A stretch of DNA of 64,000 bases from contig NZ_ATYW01000009.1 of NCBI RefSeq assembly GCF_000427885.1, forward strand, positions 60,580-124,579, given 5' to 3'. Numbering within the stretch: the first letter of the stretch is position 1; each line of letters opens with the position of its first letter. The stretch is from Glycomyces tenuis DSM 44171. GTDB taxonomy: Bacteria; Actinomycetota; Actinomycetes; Mycobacteriales; Micromonosporaceae. Position numbers and translations under genes: made by a program. The notes beneath the pieces were generated by a model that ran no database searches, had not been told where the DNA came from, and saw nothing but the letters and a program-made list of their open reading frames with translations. Below, piece after piece: positions 14,943 through 23,361 of this stretch.

Positions 14943-16067
14943 ATGCGAATCATGGCAAGAGCCGCCGCCGCGGCCGCCGGGCTGGCGATCGCCGCCGGCA
15001 GCGGATTCGGCACCGCGTACGCCGACCCCGGCGACTACACCCCGCCGTTCCAGCCGGACGGCGGCGACATCATCGGCGTCGGCTCCGACACCACCCAGTT
15101 CGCCCTCAACGACCTGGCCCAGGCCTACAACGCCACCGAGACCGTGCCGCCGCGCGTGGCCTCGTGGGACGCGTTCAACCCGGACACCGGCCTGCCCGGC
15201 GACGACATCTGGGTCGAGGACACCGACGGCGACGGCGTCCAGGACGCGAACGAGACCATCGTCCGCCCCAACGGCTCCTCCGACGGCATCGACGAGCTCC
15301 GCCGCGACGAGGCCTGCGACGGGACCAGCGACAGCCTGGTCGAGTTCGCCAGGTCCTCGCGGCCCCGCCGGGCCGACGACAGCCAGTGCGGCGGTGTCGC
15401 CGGCGGGCCGCAGGTGCTGTTCTTCCCGTTCGCCACCGACGACCTGCGCTATGTCGTCAACGGCGACAACCAGGCCGTCGGCGAGTTCCCCGGTGACAGC
15501 GCCGGCACCAACGCCCCGCTCGACCTGACCACCGCCGAGATGATCGCCATCTACACCTGCGACGCCACCCAGTGGAGCGACCTGCGATCCGAGCTGCCGG
15601 CCGAGACGATCAACCCGCTCGCTCCCCAGGACGGCTCCGGCACCCGCCAGGCGTTCCTGGACTCCCTGCAGTTGGACACCTTCGGCTCCTGCGTGGACGA
15701 CACCGTCCAGGAGCACGACGCGCTGCCGGTCGACGGCGACCCGAACGCCATCGCGCCGTTCTCGGTGGGGCGCTTCAACACGGAGGTCCCGGCCGACGCG
15801 AACGGCGACAAGCCGGTGCAGGTGAGCACCGGCGGCTACCTGCTGTCGCGGCCGCTGTTCAACGTGGTCATCGACCAGACTCCCGCCGACGGCACCGCCC
15901 CCGGCGGCGTCGACCCGAAGCTGCACGGCTTCTTCGGTGACAACAACGCCGACTTCGGATGGATCTGCTCGGATGAGGCCGCACCGGTCATCGAGGCCGC
16001 CGGGTTCACCCCGCTCGGCACGATCGACGAGGGCGAGTTCACCAACCCCTGCGGCATCGGCCAGTAA
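14943..16067 (+). CDS. Second PstS-like substrate-binding protein, soluble
   Basis: The 374-residue protein has a classical signal peptide (MRIMARAAAAAAGLAIAAGS, cleavage after TAYA near residue 26). The mature part starts DPGDYTPPFQPDGGDIIGVG. PstS-type anion-binding loops are visible: GVGSDTTQFALNDLA and PQDGSGTRQAFLDSL. It has no lipobox, no wall-sorting end and no membrane anchor, so it should be freely secreted. It is divergent from pstB and shares its regulatory region. It may scavenge phosphate at a distance, or bind another oxyanion or nucleotide-like ligand. Start ATG is fixed by ataaggag seven bases upstream. Confidence 0.8.
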   Translation: MRIMARAAAAAAGLAIAAGSGFGTAYADPGDYTPPFQPDGGDIIGVGSDTTQFALNDLAQAYNATETVPPRVASWDAFNPDTGLPGDDIWVEDTDGDGVQDANETIVRPNGSSDGIDELRRDEACDGTSDSLVEFARSSRPRRADDSQCGGVAGGPQVLFFPFATDDLRYVVNGDNQAVGEFPGDSAGTNAPLDLTTAEMIAIYTCDATQWSDLRSELPAETINPLAPQDGSGTRQAFLDSLQLDTFGSCVDDTVQEHDALPVDGDPNAIAPFSVGRFNTEVPADANGDKPVQVSTGGYLLSRPLFNVVIDQTPADGTAPGGVDPKLHGFFGDNNADFGWICSDEAAPVIEAAGFTPLGTIDEGEFTNPCGIGQ

Positions 16068-16094
16068 CCGGCACCGCGCATCACCCTCCCGAAG

Positions 16095-16131
16095 GCCGGT
16101 GCGGCGGTCGGGTTCCGACCGCCGCACCGGC
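16095..16131. terminator. Bidirectional hairpin terminator
   Basis: Arms of 17 bases (16095-16111 and 16115-16131) pair perfectly around a 3-base loop. It lies between the convergent PstS-like gene and the inositol-phosphatase-family gene and can serve both. No T-tract is present. Confidence 0.75.
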
Positions 16132-16146
16132 CCGAGTCGTGCGGGT

Positions 16147-16953
16147 TCACACCGCCGCAGCGAGGCGTTCGCACAGTTCGGAGGCGAGCGCGGGCGCCGC
16201 GGCCACCACCGAGGCCGAGCCCGGCCCGAACGCCTCGCCGCGGCGGTCGAGCACCGCCGCTCCGGCCTCGCGGGCGATGACCACCCCGGCGGCGACGTCC
16301 CACAGGTTCGCCTGCGGGTGCACGGTGGCGTCGAAGCGGCCGGCGGCGACCCAGCACAGCTCCAGTGCCGCCGAGCCGATCAGGCGGATGCGCTGGACGC
16401 GCGGGACGAGGTCGGCGATGAGCCGCATCCGCTCGGCATTGATCGCAGGCGAGCGGTCGGCCAGCGCGAAGTCGGGGAGCGCGACCAGGGCCTCGGCGAG
16501 GTCGTCGGTCGCCGAGCACGCGATCGCGTCGCCGCTCAGTGAGGCGCCGAGACCGGCCGCCGCGCTGAAGCGCTCCCCCAGCGAGGGCGCGTCGACGACG
16601 CCGACCACCGGGTCGCCGTCGCGCGTCAGCCCGAGCGAGACGCAGAACGTCGGCAGGCCGTGCACGAGATTCACGGTGCCGTCGATGGGGTCGAGCACCC
16701 ATTCGTACGGCGATCCGGTGCCGCCGCTGACGCCCCGCTCCTCGCCCAGGAGCGGGATGTCGGGGGTGGCCTCGGCCAGGAACTCGCGGAGCCGGTCCTC
16801 GACGGCGAGGTCGAGGTCCGAGGCGAAGTCCCTGTCGCCCTTGCGTTCGAGCGTCCGCCTCGTCTCGCGGCCGGACTCGATGAGTTCGACGGCGAGGTCG
16901 GCGGCGCGCTCCGCGATCGCCAGGTATTCGGAAAGCTGAGTCACGGGCCCCAT
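16147..16953 (-). CDS. Inositol-monophosphatase-family phosphatase
   Basis: The 268-residue cytoplasmic protein carries the metal-binding signature of the IMPase superfamily: LLGEERG (Glu for metal), then WVLDPIDGTVNLVHGLP (Asp-Pro-Ile-Asp-Gly-Thr) near residue 90, and LWDVAAGVVIAREAGA near residue 215. The family includes inositol-1-phosphatases, histidinol phosphatases (HisN) and 3'-phosphoadenosine-5'-phosphate phosphatases, which sequence reading alone cannot separate. ATG 16953 is taken; GTG at 16944 would be three codons shorter. Its position next to the Pst locus could be chance. Confidence 0.9.
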   Translation of the reverse strand: MGPVTQLSEYLAIAERAADLAVELIESGRETRRTLERKGDRDFASDLDLAVEDRLREFLAEATPDIPLLGEERGVSGGTGSPYEWVLDPIDGTVNLVHGLPTFCVSLGLTRDGDPVVGVVDAPSLGERFSAAAGLGASLSGDAIACSATDDLAEALVALPDFALADRSPAINAERMRLIADLVPRVQRIRLIGSAALELCWVAAGRFDATVHPQANLWDVAAGVVIAREAGAAVLDRRGEAFGPGSASVVAAAPALASELCERLAAAV

Positions 16954-17106
16954 TCTCACCGACCGCGGCGCCGCGGACCGTGAAATGTGGCCCGGACAAC
17001 GCGGTCCGGCGCGGCGGGGCGGCCTCCGGCCGCTCGGGCCGGCCGCCGGCTTCCCCTGGGTGAAAAGGCTTTGCGGCCCTGCGGCACGGCGGGCACAATC
17101 GCGGTC

Positions 17107-17685
17107 ATGACCGACACGATGCCAGGCTGCCTCGTCCTCACCGGCACCCCGGGGGCGGGGAAGACCACCGTCTCGCAGCTGGTGGCCGAGGCGCTGCCGC
17201 GGTCCGCGCGGCTCGACGGGGACGTCATGGCCCACTTGATGGTCAGCGGCTGGGCAAGCTACTTCGACGAGCGGGGCGAGTGGAGTCCCGACCCCGAGGC
17301 GCGGCGGCAGTTGCAGCTGCGCACCGTCAACCTCTGCTCCGTGGCGAACAACTTCGCCGAGGCCGGGTACACGCCGGTCGTCGACCACGTGGTGGAGACG
17401 CGCGAGGAGCTGGCGTTCCTCACCGACCGGCTGCGGGCCCGGCCGCTCATGCTCGTGGTGCTCGCCCCGCCGCTCGAGGTGGCCCGCCACCGGAACGCCA
17501 CCCGCCCCGAGGAGCACCGGGTCCACTACGACTTCGCGCCGCTGGCCGCCACGATGCGCCGCGAGCTCGGCGGCGTCGGCTGGTGGCTCGACTCGGGCAA
17601 GATGACGCCCGAGGAGACCGCCGCCCGCATCGTGGCCGAGGCCGCCGAACGCGCGGTCGTGGCGCCGGAGGCCCTGGCCGCCTGA
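17107..17685 (+). CDS. P-loop kinase-like protein (AAA_33 type)
   Basis: The 192-residue protein starts with a P-loop: CLVLTGTPGAGKTTVSQLVA. LDGDVMAHLM and VVDHVVETREELAFL follow, then VLAPPLEVARHRNATRPEE, which resembles the lid region of small nucleotide or sugar kinases. The size and layout fit the AAA_33/zeta-toxin-like or gluconate-kinase-like group of small P-loop phosphotransferases. The phosphate acceptor is unknown. It is a single gene ending 20 bases before the stop of the convergent drug-exporter gene. Confidence 0.7.
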   Translation: MTDTMPGCLVLTGTPGAGKTTVSQLVAEALPRSARLDGDVMAHLMVSGWASYFDERGEWSPDPEARRQLQLRTVNLCSVANNFAEAGYTPVVDHVVETREELAFLTDRLRARPLMLVVLAPPLEVARHRNATRPEEHRVHYDFAPLAATMRRELGGVGWWLDSGKMTPEETAARIVAEAAERAVVAPEALAA

Positions 17686-17705
17686 GCGGCAGGGCCTCCG
17701 AGGCG

Positions 17706-19154
17706 TCAGGCGACGCGTTCGACCTCGGCTTCGACGGCCTCGGCCTTGCGGGTCTTCAGCATCGTCGCGGCGACGACCAAGCCGACCACGACGAAGACCG
17801 CGGCGATCGTGTAGCCGGTCCGGTAGCCTCCGGTCAGCGCCTCGGCGGTCGATCGCCCTTGTTCCAGCAGGCCGTCGGTCCGAGCGGCGACCGCCGTGCT
17901 CAGCACCGCCAGTCCGACCGCGCCGCCGACCTGCTGCGCCGTGTTGAACAGCCCGGAGGTGACCCCGGCGTCCTCGGGGCGCGAGTCCGACATGCCCAAC
18001 GACATCAGCGCCGGCATGGTCAGTCCGAAGCCGAGCGGGGCCGTCAGCATGCCCGGCAGCACGTCCGCGGCGTAGGAGCCGTCGGCGCGCATCTGCGCGA
18101 ACAGGACGAAGCCGACGACCATCAGCGGAAGCCCGGTGAGGACGAGCGGTCGGGCTCCGAAGCGGGCCAGCAGTCTCGGCGCGACGGCCATCGACACGAC
18201 GGCGATCACGATCGGGGCGGGCAGGAACGCCAGCCCGGCCGCCAGCGGCGTGAAGCCGAGGACCTGCTGGAGGTACAGGACCGTGAAGTACATGAACCCG
18301 AACGCCGCCCCGACCATGAGCGCCTGCGCCAGGTTGGCCCCGGCCACATTGCGGGAGCGGAGGATCCGCAGCGGGATGAGCGGAGCGGCGGCCTTGGACT
18401 GGCGCCAGAAGAACCCGGCGACGAGGACCGCGGCGAGCGCGCCGAGACCGAGCGTGCGAGGCGAGCCCCAGCCGTACCGCTCGGTCTCGACGAGGGTGTA
18501 GACGGCCAGCATCAGGCCCGAGGTCACGAGGGCCGCGCCGATGACGTCGGCCCCGGCCCGCAGTCCGACGCCGCGGTCGGCGGGCAGCAGCCTCCAGGCG
18601 AGCGCGGCGACGGCGAGGCCGATCGGGACGTTGACGTAGAAGACCGCCTCCCAGCCCAGGGCGTCGGTGAGGACGCCGCCGATCACACTGCCCGCGGCGC
18701 CGCCTCCGGCGGAGGCGAAACCGTAGACGCCGATGGCCTTCGCCTGGTGCTCCGGTTCGGGGAAGATCGTGACGATCATGCCGAGGAGCCCGGCGGCGGT
18801 GACGGCGCCGCCGATGCCCTGCACGAAGCGGGCGGCGAGCAGGAGTTCCTGGGTGTCGGCCAGGGCGGCGGCGGCCGAGGCCGCGATGAACAGCGCGAGA
18901 CCCGCCAGGAAGACCTGTTTGCGGCCGATCAGGTCGCCGAGCCTTCCGGCGAGGAGCAGCAGGCCGCCGAAGGGGATCACATAGGCGTTGACGGTCCACA
19001 CCAGGTTCGCCTGGGAGAACGCGAGGTCCTCGCGAATGGCGGGGAGCGCGACGTTGACGATGTTCTGGTCGAGGATGATCATGACCTGGGCGGCGGACAG
19101 GACGATGACCGCGAGCCAGCGGGTCCGCAGGCTCTGATCGGTTCGGGTGCTCAT
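17706..19154 (-). CDS. DHA2-family drug/proton antiporter (MFS, 14 TM)
   Basis: The 482-residue, very hydrophobic protein fits the 14-helix DHA2 (EmrB/QacA) group. Motif A is LLAGRLGDLIGRKQVFLAGL in the loop after helix 2. Motif C-like sequence is seen in GFASAGGGAAGSVIGGVLTD, the antiporter signature. The N-terminus MSTRTDQSLRTRWLAVIVLS leads straight to helix 1, so the ATG at 19154 is right. It is divergent from an HxlR regulator gene, a common arrangement for efflux pumps induced by electrophiles or quinones. The substrate is unknown. Confidence 0.9.
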   Translation of the reverse strand: MSTRTDQSLRTRWLAVIVLSAAQVMIILDQNIVNVALPAIREDLAFSQANLVWTVNAYVIPFGGLLLLAGRLGDLIGRKQVFLAGLALFIAASAAAALADTQELLLAARFVQGIGGAVTAAGLLGMIVTIFPEPEHQAKAIGVYGFASAGGGAAGSVIGGVLTDALGWEAVFYVNVPIGLAVAALAWRLLPADRGVGLRAGADVIGAALVTSGLMLAVYTLVETERYGWGSPRTLGLGALAAVLVAGFFWRQSKAAAPLIPLRILRSRNVAGANLAQALMVGAAFGFMYFTVLYLQQVLGFTPLAAGLAFLPAPIVIAVVSMAVAPRLLARFGARPLVLTGLPLMVVGFVLFAQMRADGSYAADVLPGMLTAPLGFGLTMPALMSLGMSDSRPEDAGVTSGLFNTAQQVGGAVGLAVLSTAVAARTDGLLEQGRSTAEALTGGYRTGYTIAAVFVVVGLVVAATMLKTRKAEAVEAEVERVA

Positions 19155-19180
19155 CGGGGTTGCCTCTCGGGATCACGTGG

Positions 19181-19214
19181 GGAACGATTTGTTCCTGAGG
19201 CAATGATGTGTTCC
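19181..19214. promoter_or_regulatory. Candidate HxlR operator between exporter and regulator
   Basis: GGAAC-GATTT-GTTCC (19181-19195) is a perfect inverted repeat, and a further GTTCC lies at 19210-19214. The sites sit 27-60 bases upstream of the exporter start and within the divergent promoter region. Winged-helix HxlR proteins bind such short inverted repeats as dimers. The assignment is from position and symmetry only. Confidence 0.45.
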
Positions 19215-19345
19215 AATGGAGGGATCCGTAAGAAGGCACTTCGATGTGCCAGAGGGGACATGCGTGTTCCTCTCCAGGTCGACCGGCCTGGAGGCCGAGA
19301 GTGAATTGCGGCACAGGCGTGTCGCCGCCGCGAAGGAGCAGGCCC

Positions 19346-19732
19346 ATGGACGACGACTGCGTCCTGCCGAAGTCCGACGTGCAGGCCGAGGCCTGCCCCA
19401 TCGTCCAGGTCATCGACCGCGTCGCGGGCAAGTGGGCGGTGTCGATCCTGGTGGCCGCCACGAGGGCCCCGGTCCGCTACACCGAGCTCGAACGCAGCAT
19501 CCCCGGCATCAGCCGCCGCATGCTCACGCTGACGCTGCGCAACCTCGAGCGCGACGGCCTGCTCACGAGAACGGTGCACGCCACCGTGCCGCCGAAGGTG
19601 GAGTACAGCGCCACCGAGAGCGCGCGGGAGCTGTACGCGCACCTCAACGGCCTGCTCGAGTGGGCCGAGCGCCACCAGCCCGACATCATCGAGGCGCGCC
19701 GGGAATACGACCGGCTCCAAGCGGCCGCCTGA
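19346..19732 (+). CDS. HxlR-family transcriptional regulator
   Basis: The 128-residue protein is a stand-alone winged helix of the HxlR family: CPIVQVIDRVAGKWAVSILV, then RYTELERSIPGISRRMLTLT, LRNLERDGLLTRTVHATVPP and VEYSATESARELYAHLNGLL. The Cys near residue 5 (DDDCVLP) and that in EACPIV could act in redox sensing, as in some family members (HypR, QorR). ATG 19346 follows AAGGAG; the open frame upstream is not homologous. It diverges from the DHA2 exporter and probably represses it. Confidence 0.9.
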   Translation: MDDDCVLPKSDVQAEACPIVQVIDRVAGKWAVSILVAATRAPVRYTELERSIPGISRRMLTLTLRNLERDGLLTRTVHATVPPKVEYSATESARELYAHLNGLLEWAERHQPDIIEARREYDRLQAAA

Positions 19733-19736
19733 GCCG

Positions 19737-19768
19737 GCGGGTGGCTCGGCCCGCGCCGAGCCACCCGC
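19737..19768. terminator. Bidirectional hairpin terminator
   Basis: GCGGGTGGCTCGGC (19737-19750) pairs exactly with GCCGAGCCACCCGC (19755-19768) around a 4-base loop. It lies between the HxlR gene and the convergent end of the arabinoside operon. Confidence 0.8.
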
Positions 19769-19774
19769 TTCCCT

Positions 19775-21661
19775 CTATTCGGTCGGCAGCCAGACCCGCA
19801 TCGTGGCCGGTTCCCTCGTGGCCCGCAGGTGGAACGGGATGAGCCCGACCTCGACGGCCTCGCGTCCGGTCTCGGGGCCCGGATCCGGCCCGTACGGCCA
19901 GGCGTCGGCGCTCCGGTGGACGTGGCCTGCGACGGTCACCGCGCCGTCGTGCCCGACCGGGGCCTTGCCCGCGTCCACGGTCAGCTCGGCGACGTCCGCC
20001 CCGCCGGGCAGGTCGACCGACTCGGCGCACAGCACGAGCGGGCCCTGCTCGACGGCGACGCAGCCGCGCACCGCGTCGATGCGCGGGTCCGGCCTGGTCC
20101 AGCGCGGCGCCACCGGCAGTTCCAGGCGCACCGTGTCGCCGACGGCGAAGTCGGCCGTGACGCTCACCGCGCCGGGCTCGACCTCGCGCCGCTCCCCCGA
20201 CGGCCCGGTCAGCACCGCGCCCTCGGCCCAGGACGGCACCCGCAGGCCGAGCGTCCACTCGCCGGCCTCGTTGCGCTCGACGCGGACGGCGATCGTGCCG
20301 CTGTCGGGGTAGTCGGCCTCGACGGCGAGCTCGACCGGCCCGCCCGCCAGCTCGGTGGCGACGGACGCGGGCATGTACTGGTGGATCTGGAGTCCGGCCT
20401 CGTCGGCGGTGGCGACGTACGCCGAGAGGGAGGCGAAGGTGCGGGCCAGGTTCGTCGGGCAGCACGAGACGTCGAACCAGGGCGCGCGCCGCCCGCGCGC
20501 CGCCACGTGCGGCATGGCGCGGTCGGCCGGAGGCTCGGGGTCGGCGGTGCGCTGGTGCAGCGGGTTGGCGTAGAAGAACGACTGCCCGTCCGGCGCGGCG
20601 GCGCCGGCCAGAATGTTCCAGGCGACCCGCTCGATCATGTCGCCGTAGGCGGTCTCACCCGTCGCCAGGAGCAGCCGCCACGCCGTCATCACCGCGGCGA
20701 CGCCGGCGCACGACTCGGCGTAGGCCCGGTCCGGCGAGAGCGAGAAGTCCTCCCCGAAGGCCTCGTCGCTGTAGCGCGAGCCCATGCCCCCGGTGAGGTG
20801 GGTGCGCCTGGCGAGGGTCCGGTCCCATTGGCGGCGGACGGCTTCGAGCAGCTCGCCGTCGCCGGTCTCCACCGCGACGTCGATCGCGCCCGAGGCGAGG
20901 TAGAGCGCGCGGACCGCGTGGCCGCGCAGCACCTCGGCCTCGCGCACCGGCACGTCGTCCTGGGAGTACTCCGGCCCGGGACCGCCCCGGCCGAGGGTGT
21001 CCCGGCCGTATCGGTCGATGAAGGCCTTCGCCTGGTCGAGGTACCGCCGCTCGCCGGTGGCGCGGCCGAACTCCGCCAGCGCGACCTCGATCTCGGCGTG
21101 GCCGTCGAGGCGTTCGAGGCCGCCGGGCCCGAACACGTCGCAGACGTGGTCGGCGACCTTGCGGGCGATCTGGACGAAGCCGTCCTCGCCGCGGGTGCGC
21201 AGGCGCGCGACGGCGGCCTGGAGGAGGTGCCCGTAGCAGTACAGCTCGTGGCCCCATTCCAGGTTGGAGTAGCGAGGTTCCTGCCCGGGGTGCCCGAAGC
21301 GGGTGTTGAGGTAGCCGTCCGGTTCCTGGGCGGCGGCCATCCGCTCGGTGAGGCGGGCGAACTCCTCCTCCAGCCCGGGCGAGCCGGTGCGGCCGATCTC
21401 CCAGGCCATGGCCTCGGCGAGCTTGTAGACCTCGGAGTCGGAGAACTCGCGTCCGGCGCGCTCGAACGGCTCGCCGGAGGCGGCCTTCTCGAAGTTGGCG
21501 ATCCAGCCGAGTTCCTCGAGCCAGTGGAGGCAGTGCCGGATCTGGACCTCGGCGTTGGTCCGCTGCCTGCGGCCCCAGTACCCGCCGGTGATCCGGACCT
21601 CGTCGATCCCCAGCGGGCGCAGTGCCCCTCGGGAGGGCAGTACCGGTATGGACTTGTTCAT
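19775..21661 (-). CDS. Cytoplasmic GH127 beta-L-arabinofuranosidase
   Basis: The 628-residue protein has no signal peptide and belongs to the DUF1680/GH127 family, typified by Bifidobacterium HypBA1. That enzyme uses a zinc-bound cysteine as nucleophile. The matching residues are all present: Glu300 in DEAFGED (acid/base), Glu316 and Cys318 in AYAESCAG, and Cys400-Cys401 in DVSCCPTNLARTF. Spacing agrees with HypBA1 (E322, E338, C340, C417, C418, as I recall). It should split imported beta-L-arabinofuranosyl di- or oligosaccharides, or arabinosyl-hydroxyproline, to L-arabinose. Its start overlaps the permease stop by four bases (ATGA), tying it to the importer. It is the last gene of the seven-gene operon. 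Confidence 0.88.
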   Translation of the reverse strand: MNKSIPVLPSRGALRPLGIDEVRITGGYWGRRQRTNAEVQIRHCLHWLEELGWIANFEKAASGEPFERAGREFSDSEVYKLAEAMAWEIGRTGSPGLEEEFARLTERMAAAQEPDGYLNTRFGHPGQEPRYSNLEWGHELYCYGHLLQAAVARLRTRGEDGFVQIARKVADHVCDVFGPGGLERLDGHAEIEVALAEFGRATGERRYLDQAKAFIDRYGRDTLGRGGPGPEYSQDDVPVREAEVLRGHAVRALYLASGAIDVAVETGDGELLEAVRRQWDRTLARRTHLTGGMGSRYSDEAFGEDFSLSPDRAYAESCAGVAAVMTAWRLLLATGETAYGDMIERVAWNILAGAAAPDGQSFFYANPLHQRTADPEPPADRAMPHVAARGRRAPWFDVSCCPTNLARTFASLSAYVATADEAGLQIHQYMPASVATELAGGPVELAVEADYPDSGTIAVRVERNEAGEWTLGLRVPSWAEGAVLTGPSGERREVEPGAVSVTADFAVGDTVRLELPVAPRWTRPDPRIDAVRGCVAVEQGPLVLCAESVDLPGGADVAELTVDAGKAPVGHDGAVTVAGHVHRSADAWPYGPDPGPETGREAVEVGLIPFHLRATREPATMRVWLPTE

Positions 21662-22482
21662 CCTTTGATTGCTCCTGACATGAATCCTCGGACATAGTGA
21701 CGTTGCAGCAGCGCGAAGAGCACCAGGCAGGGCAGGGCCATGACGACCACGCCCGCCTGGGTGGCGCCGAAGTCGACGGCTCCCATCGACTGCTGGCGGA
21801 GGTTGGCGATCGCCACCGGCAGCACGGCCTTGTCGGCGTCGCTGACGAGAATGAGCGGCGCGATGAAGTCGTTCCAGGCGGCCAGGAACGAGAACAGGCC
21901 GACGGTGATCAGGCCGGGCCACACGGCGAACAGCATGATGCGGGTGAGGACGCGCAGCGAGCCGCAGCCGTCCACCATGGCCGACTCCTCGATCTCCTTG
22001 GGCACCGCCTCGAAGGAGATGCGCATCATGAACACCGCGAACGGCAGCTGGTAGAGGGTGAGGACGAGCGCGAGCCCGAACAGGGAGTTGCGCAGTCCTA
22101 TGTCGCCCAGCTGGGTGTAGAGCGGGATCAGCAGGGTGCTGTAGGGCACCATGAGGATCGCGATGGTCAGCAGGAACAGCGTGTCGCGCCCGAAGAACTT
22201 GAAGCGCGCGAAGGCGTAGCCGCCCAGGAACGACAGCAGGAGCGTGAACGCCACCGTCAGCACCGACACGTAGGCGCTGTTCCACAGGTAGCGCAGCAGC
22301 CCCGAGTCGTATTCGAGCAGGGTGGCGTAGTTGCCGAAGCCGAAGCCGTCCTGCTGGTTCGTGGCCCCGTGGGGCGCGACGGAGGCGTACCCCGTCCACA
22401 GCAGCGGGAACAGGAACAGCACGGCCAGGCCGCCGCCCAGCACGTAGAACGAGGTCGTGCCCCAGATTCCGCGGCGCGTCAT
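21658..22482 (-). CDS. Carbohydrate ABC transporter permease (MalG type)
   Basis: This inner-membrane permease of 274 residues has about six helices. The EAA coupling loop is VPKEIEESAMVDGCGSLRVL, followed by LFAVWPGLITVG, and contacts the ATPase. The C-terminus (RHYVRGFMSGAIKG) is typical of MalG/UgpE-like proteins (CUT1 family, oligosaccharide importers). It overlaps both neighbours by four bases, so the permease pair and the GH127 gene are translated together. There is no ATPase gene in the operon; a shared MsiK-type ATPase is expected. Confidence 0.92.
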   Translation of the reverse strand: MTRRGIWGTTSFYVLGGGLAVLFLFPLLWTGYASVAPHGATNQQDGFGFGNYATLLEYDSGLLRYLWNSAYVSVLTVAFTLLLSFLGGYAFARFKFFGRDTLFLLTIAILMVPYSTLLIPLYTQLGDIGLRNSLFGLALVLTLYQLPFAVFMMRISFEAVPKEIEESAMVDGCGSLRVLTRIMLFAVWPGLITVGLFSFLAAWNDFIAPLILVSDADKAVLPVAIANLRQQSMGAVDFGATQAGVVVMALPCLVLFALLQRHYVRGFMSGAIKG

Positions 22483-23348
22483 CGGTCCCTCCTCAATGCC
22501 CGGAACTGGGCGATGTTCAGCACCAGCAGCGCCAGGAGCACCACCACGGAGACGGCCGCCGCGGCGCCGAGGTCGAAGCGCTGGAACGCCTCGCGGTAGA
22601 TCAGCTGCACCACGGTGACGGTGCTGTTGTCCGGCCCGCCCTTGGTGAGGATGAAGAACTGGTCGAACGCCAGGAGCGATCCGGTGATGCTCAGGATGAG
22701 CACCAGTCCGAGCGCGGGGCGCAGCAGCGGCAGCGTGATGTGCAGAAACGACTGCCAGCGGCTCGCGCCGTCGAGCCGGGCGGCCTCGTAGACGTCGGGC
22801 GGGATGGCCTGGAGGCCCACCAGGAAGATGATCATGAAGAAGCCGGCGAACTTCCACACGATGAGCACGACGGTGGACAGCAGCGCCATGTTCGGCGTGC
22901 CGAGCCACGAGATCGGCTCGTCGGTGATGCCGAGCCCTTGCAGGATCGGGTCGAGCGGGCCGATGGCCGGGCTGTAGAAGCCGAAGAACAGGAGCGAGGC
23001 CGAGGCCAGGCCGAGCGTGGTCGGCAGGAAGTAGGCGGTCCGGAGGAAGCCGGTGCCCTTCCTGGTGCCGGACACGAGCACGGCCAGGCCGAGCGAGAGG
23101 GCCACCAGGATGACCACGACGATGCCGGTGTATTTCAGGGTGAAGCCGACGGCGGGCCAGAACAGGCGGTTGTCGCCGATGGCGGTGTAGTTGTCGGGGA
23201 GGTTGACCCCGAGGTCGCCGGCCAGCAGCGGCCAGTCGGACGCCGACATGCGTCCGACCAGCAGCAGCGGCGCGACGAAGAAGACCAGCACGAACAGCGC
23301 CACGGGTGCCGCGTAGGCCGCGCCGGCCAACTTGCGCGAATATCGCAT
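22479..23348 (-). CDS. Carbohydrate ABC transporter permease (MalF type)
   Basis: The 289-residue permease is the MalF-like partner in a CUT1 importer. Helix 1 is APVALFVLVFFVAPLLLVGR. The EAA loop is PPDVYEAARLDGASRWQSFL, followed by HITLPLLRPALGLVLI. It begins 13 bases after the binding-protein gene and overlaps the second permease by four bases. The ATG at 23348 leaves a short cytoplasmic tail, as expected. Confidence 0.92.
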   Translation of the reverse strand: MRYSRKLAGAAYAAPVALFVLVFFVAPLLLVGRMSASDWPLLAGDLGVNLPDNYTAIGDNRLFWPAVGFTLKYTGIVVVILVALSLGLAVLVSGTRKGTGFLRTAYFLPTTLGLASASLLFFGFYSPAIGPLDPILQGLGITDEPISWLGTPNMALLSTVVLIVWKFAGFFMIIFLVGLQAIPPDVYEAARLDGASRWQSFLHITLPLLRPALGLVLILSITGSLLAFDQFFILTKGGPDNSTVTVVQLIYREAFQRFDLGAAAAVSVVVLLALLVLNIAQFRALRRDR

Positions 23349-23361
23349 ATGGAGTTTCGTC

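Noticed and set aside
16147..19461. 1104-codon minus-strand frame that includes the inositol-phosphatase gene
   Set aside because: Only the last 268 codons show family sequence. The earlier part overlaps other real genes in a wrong frame.
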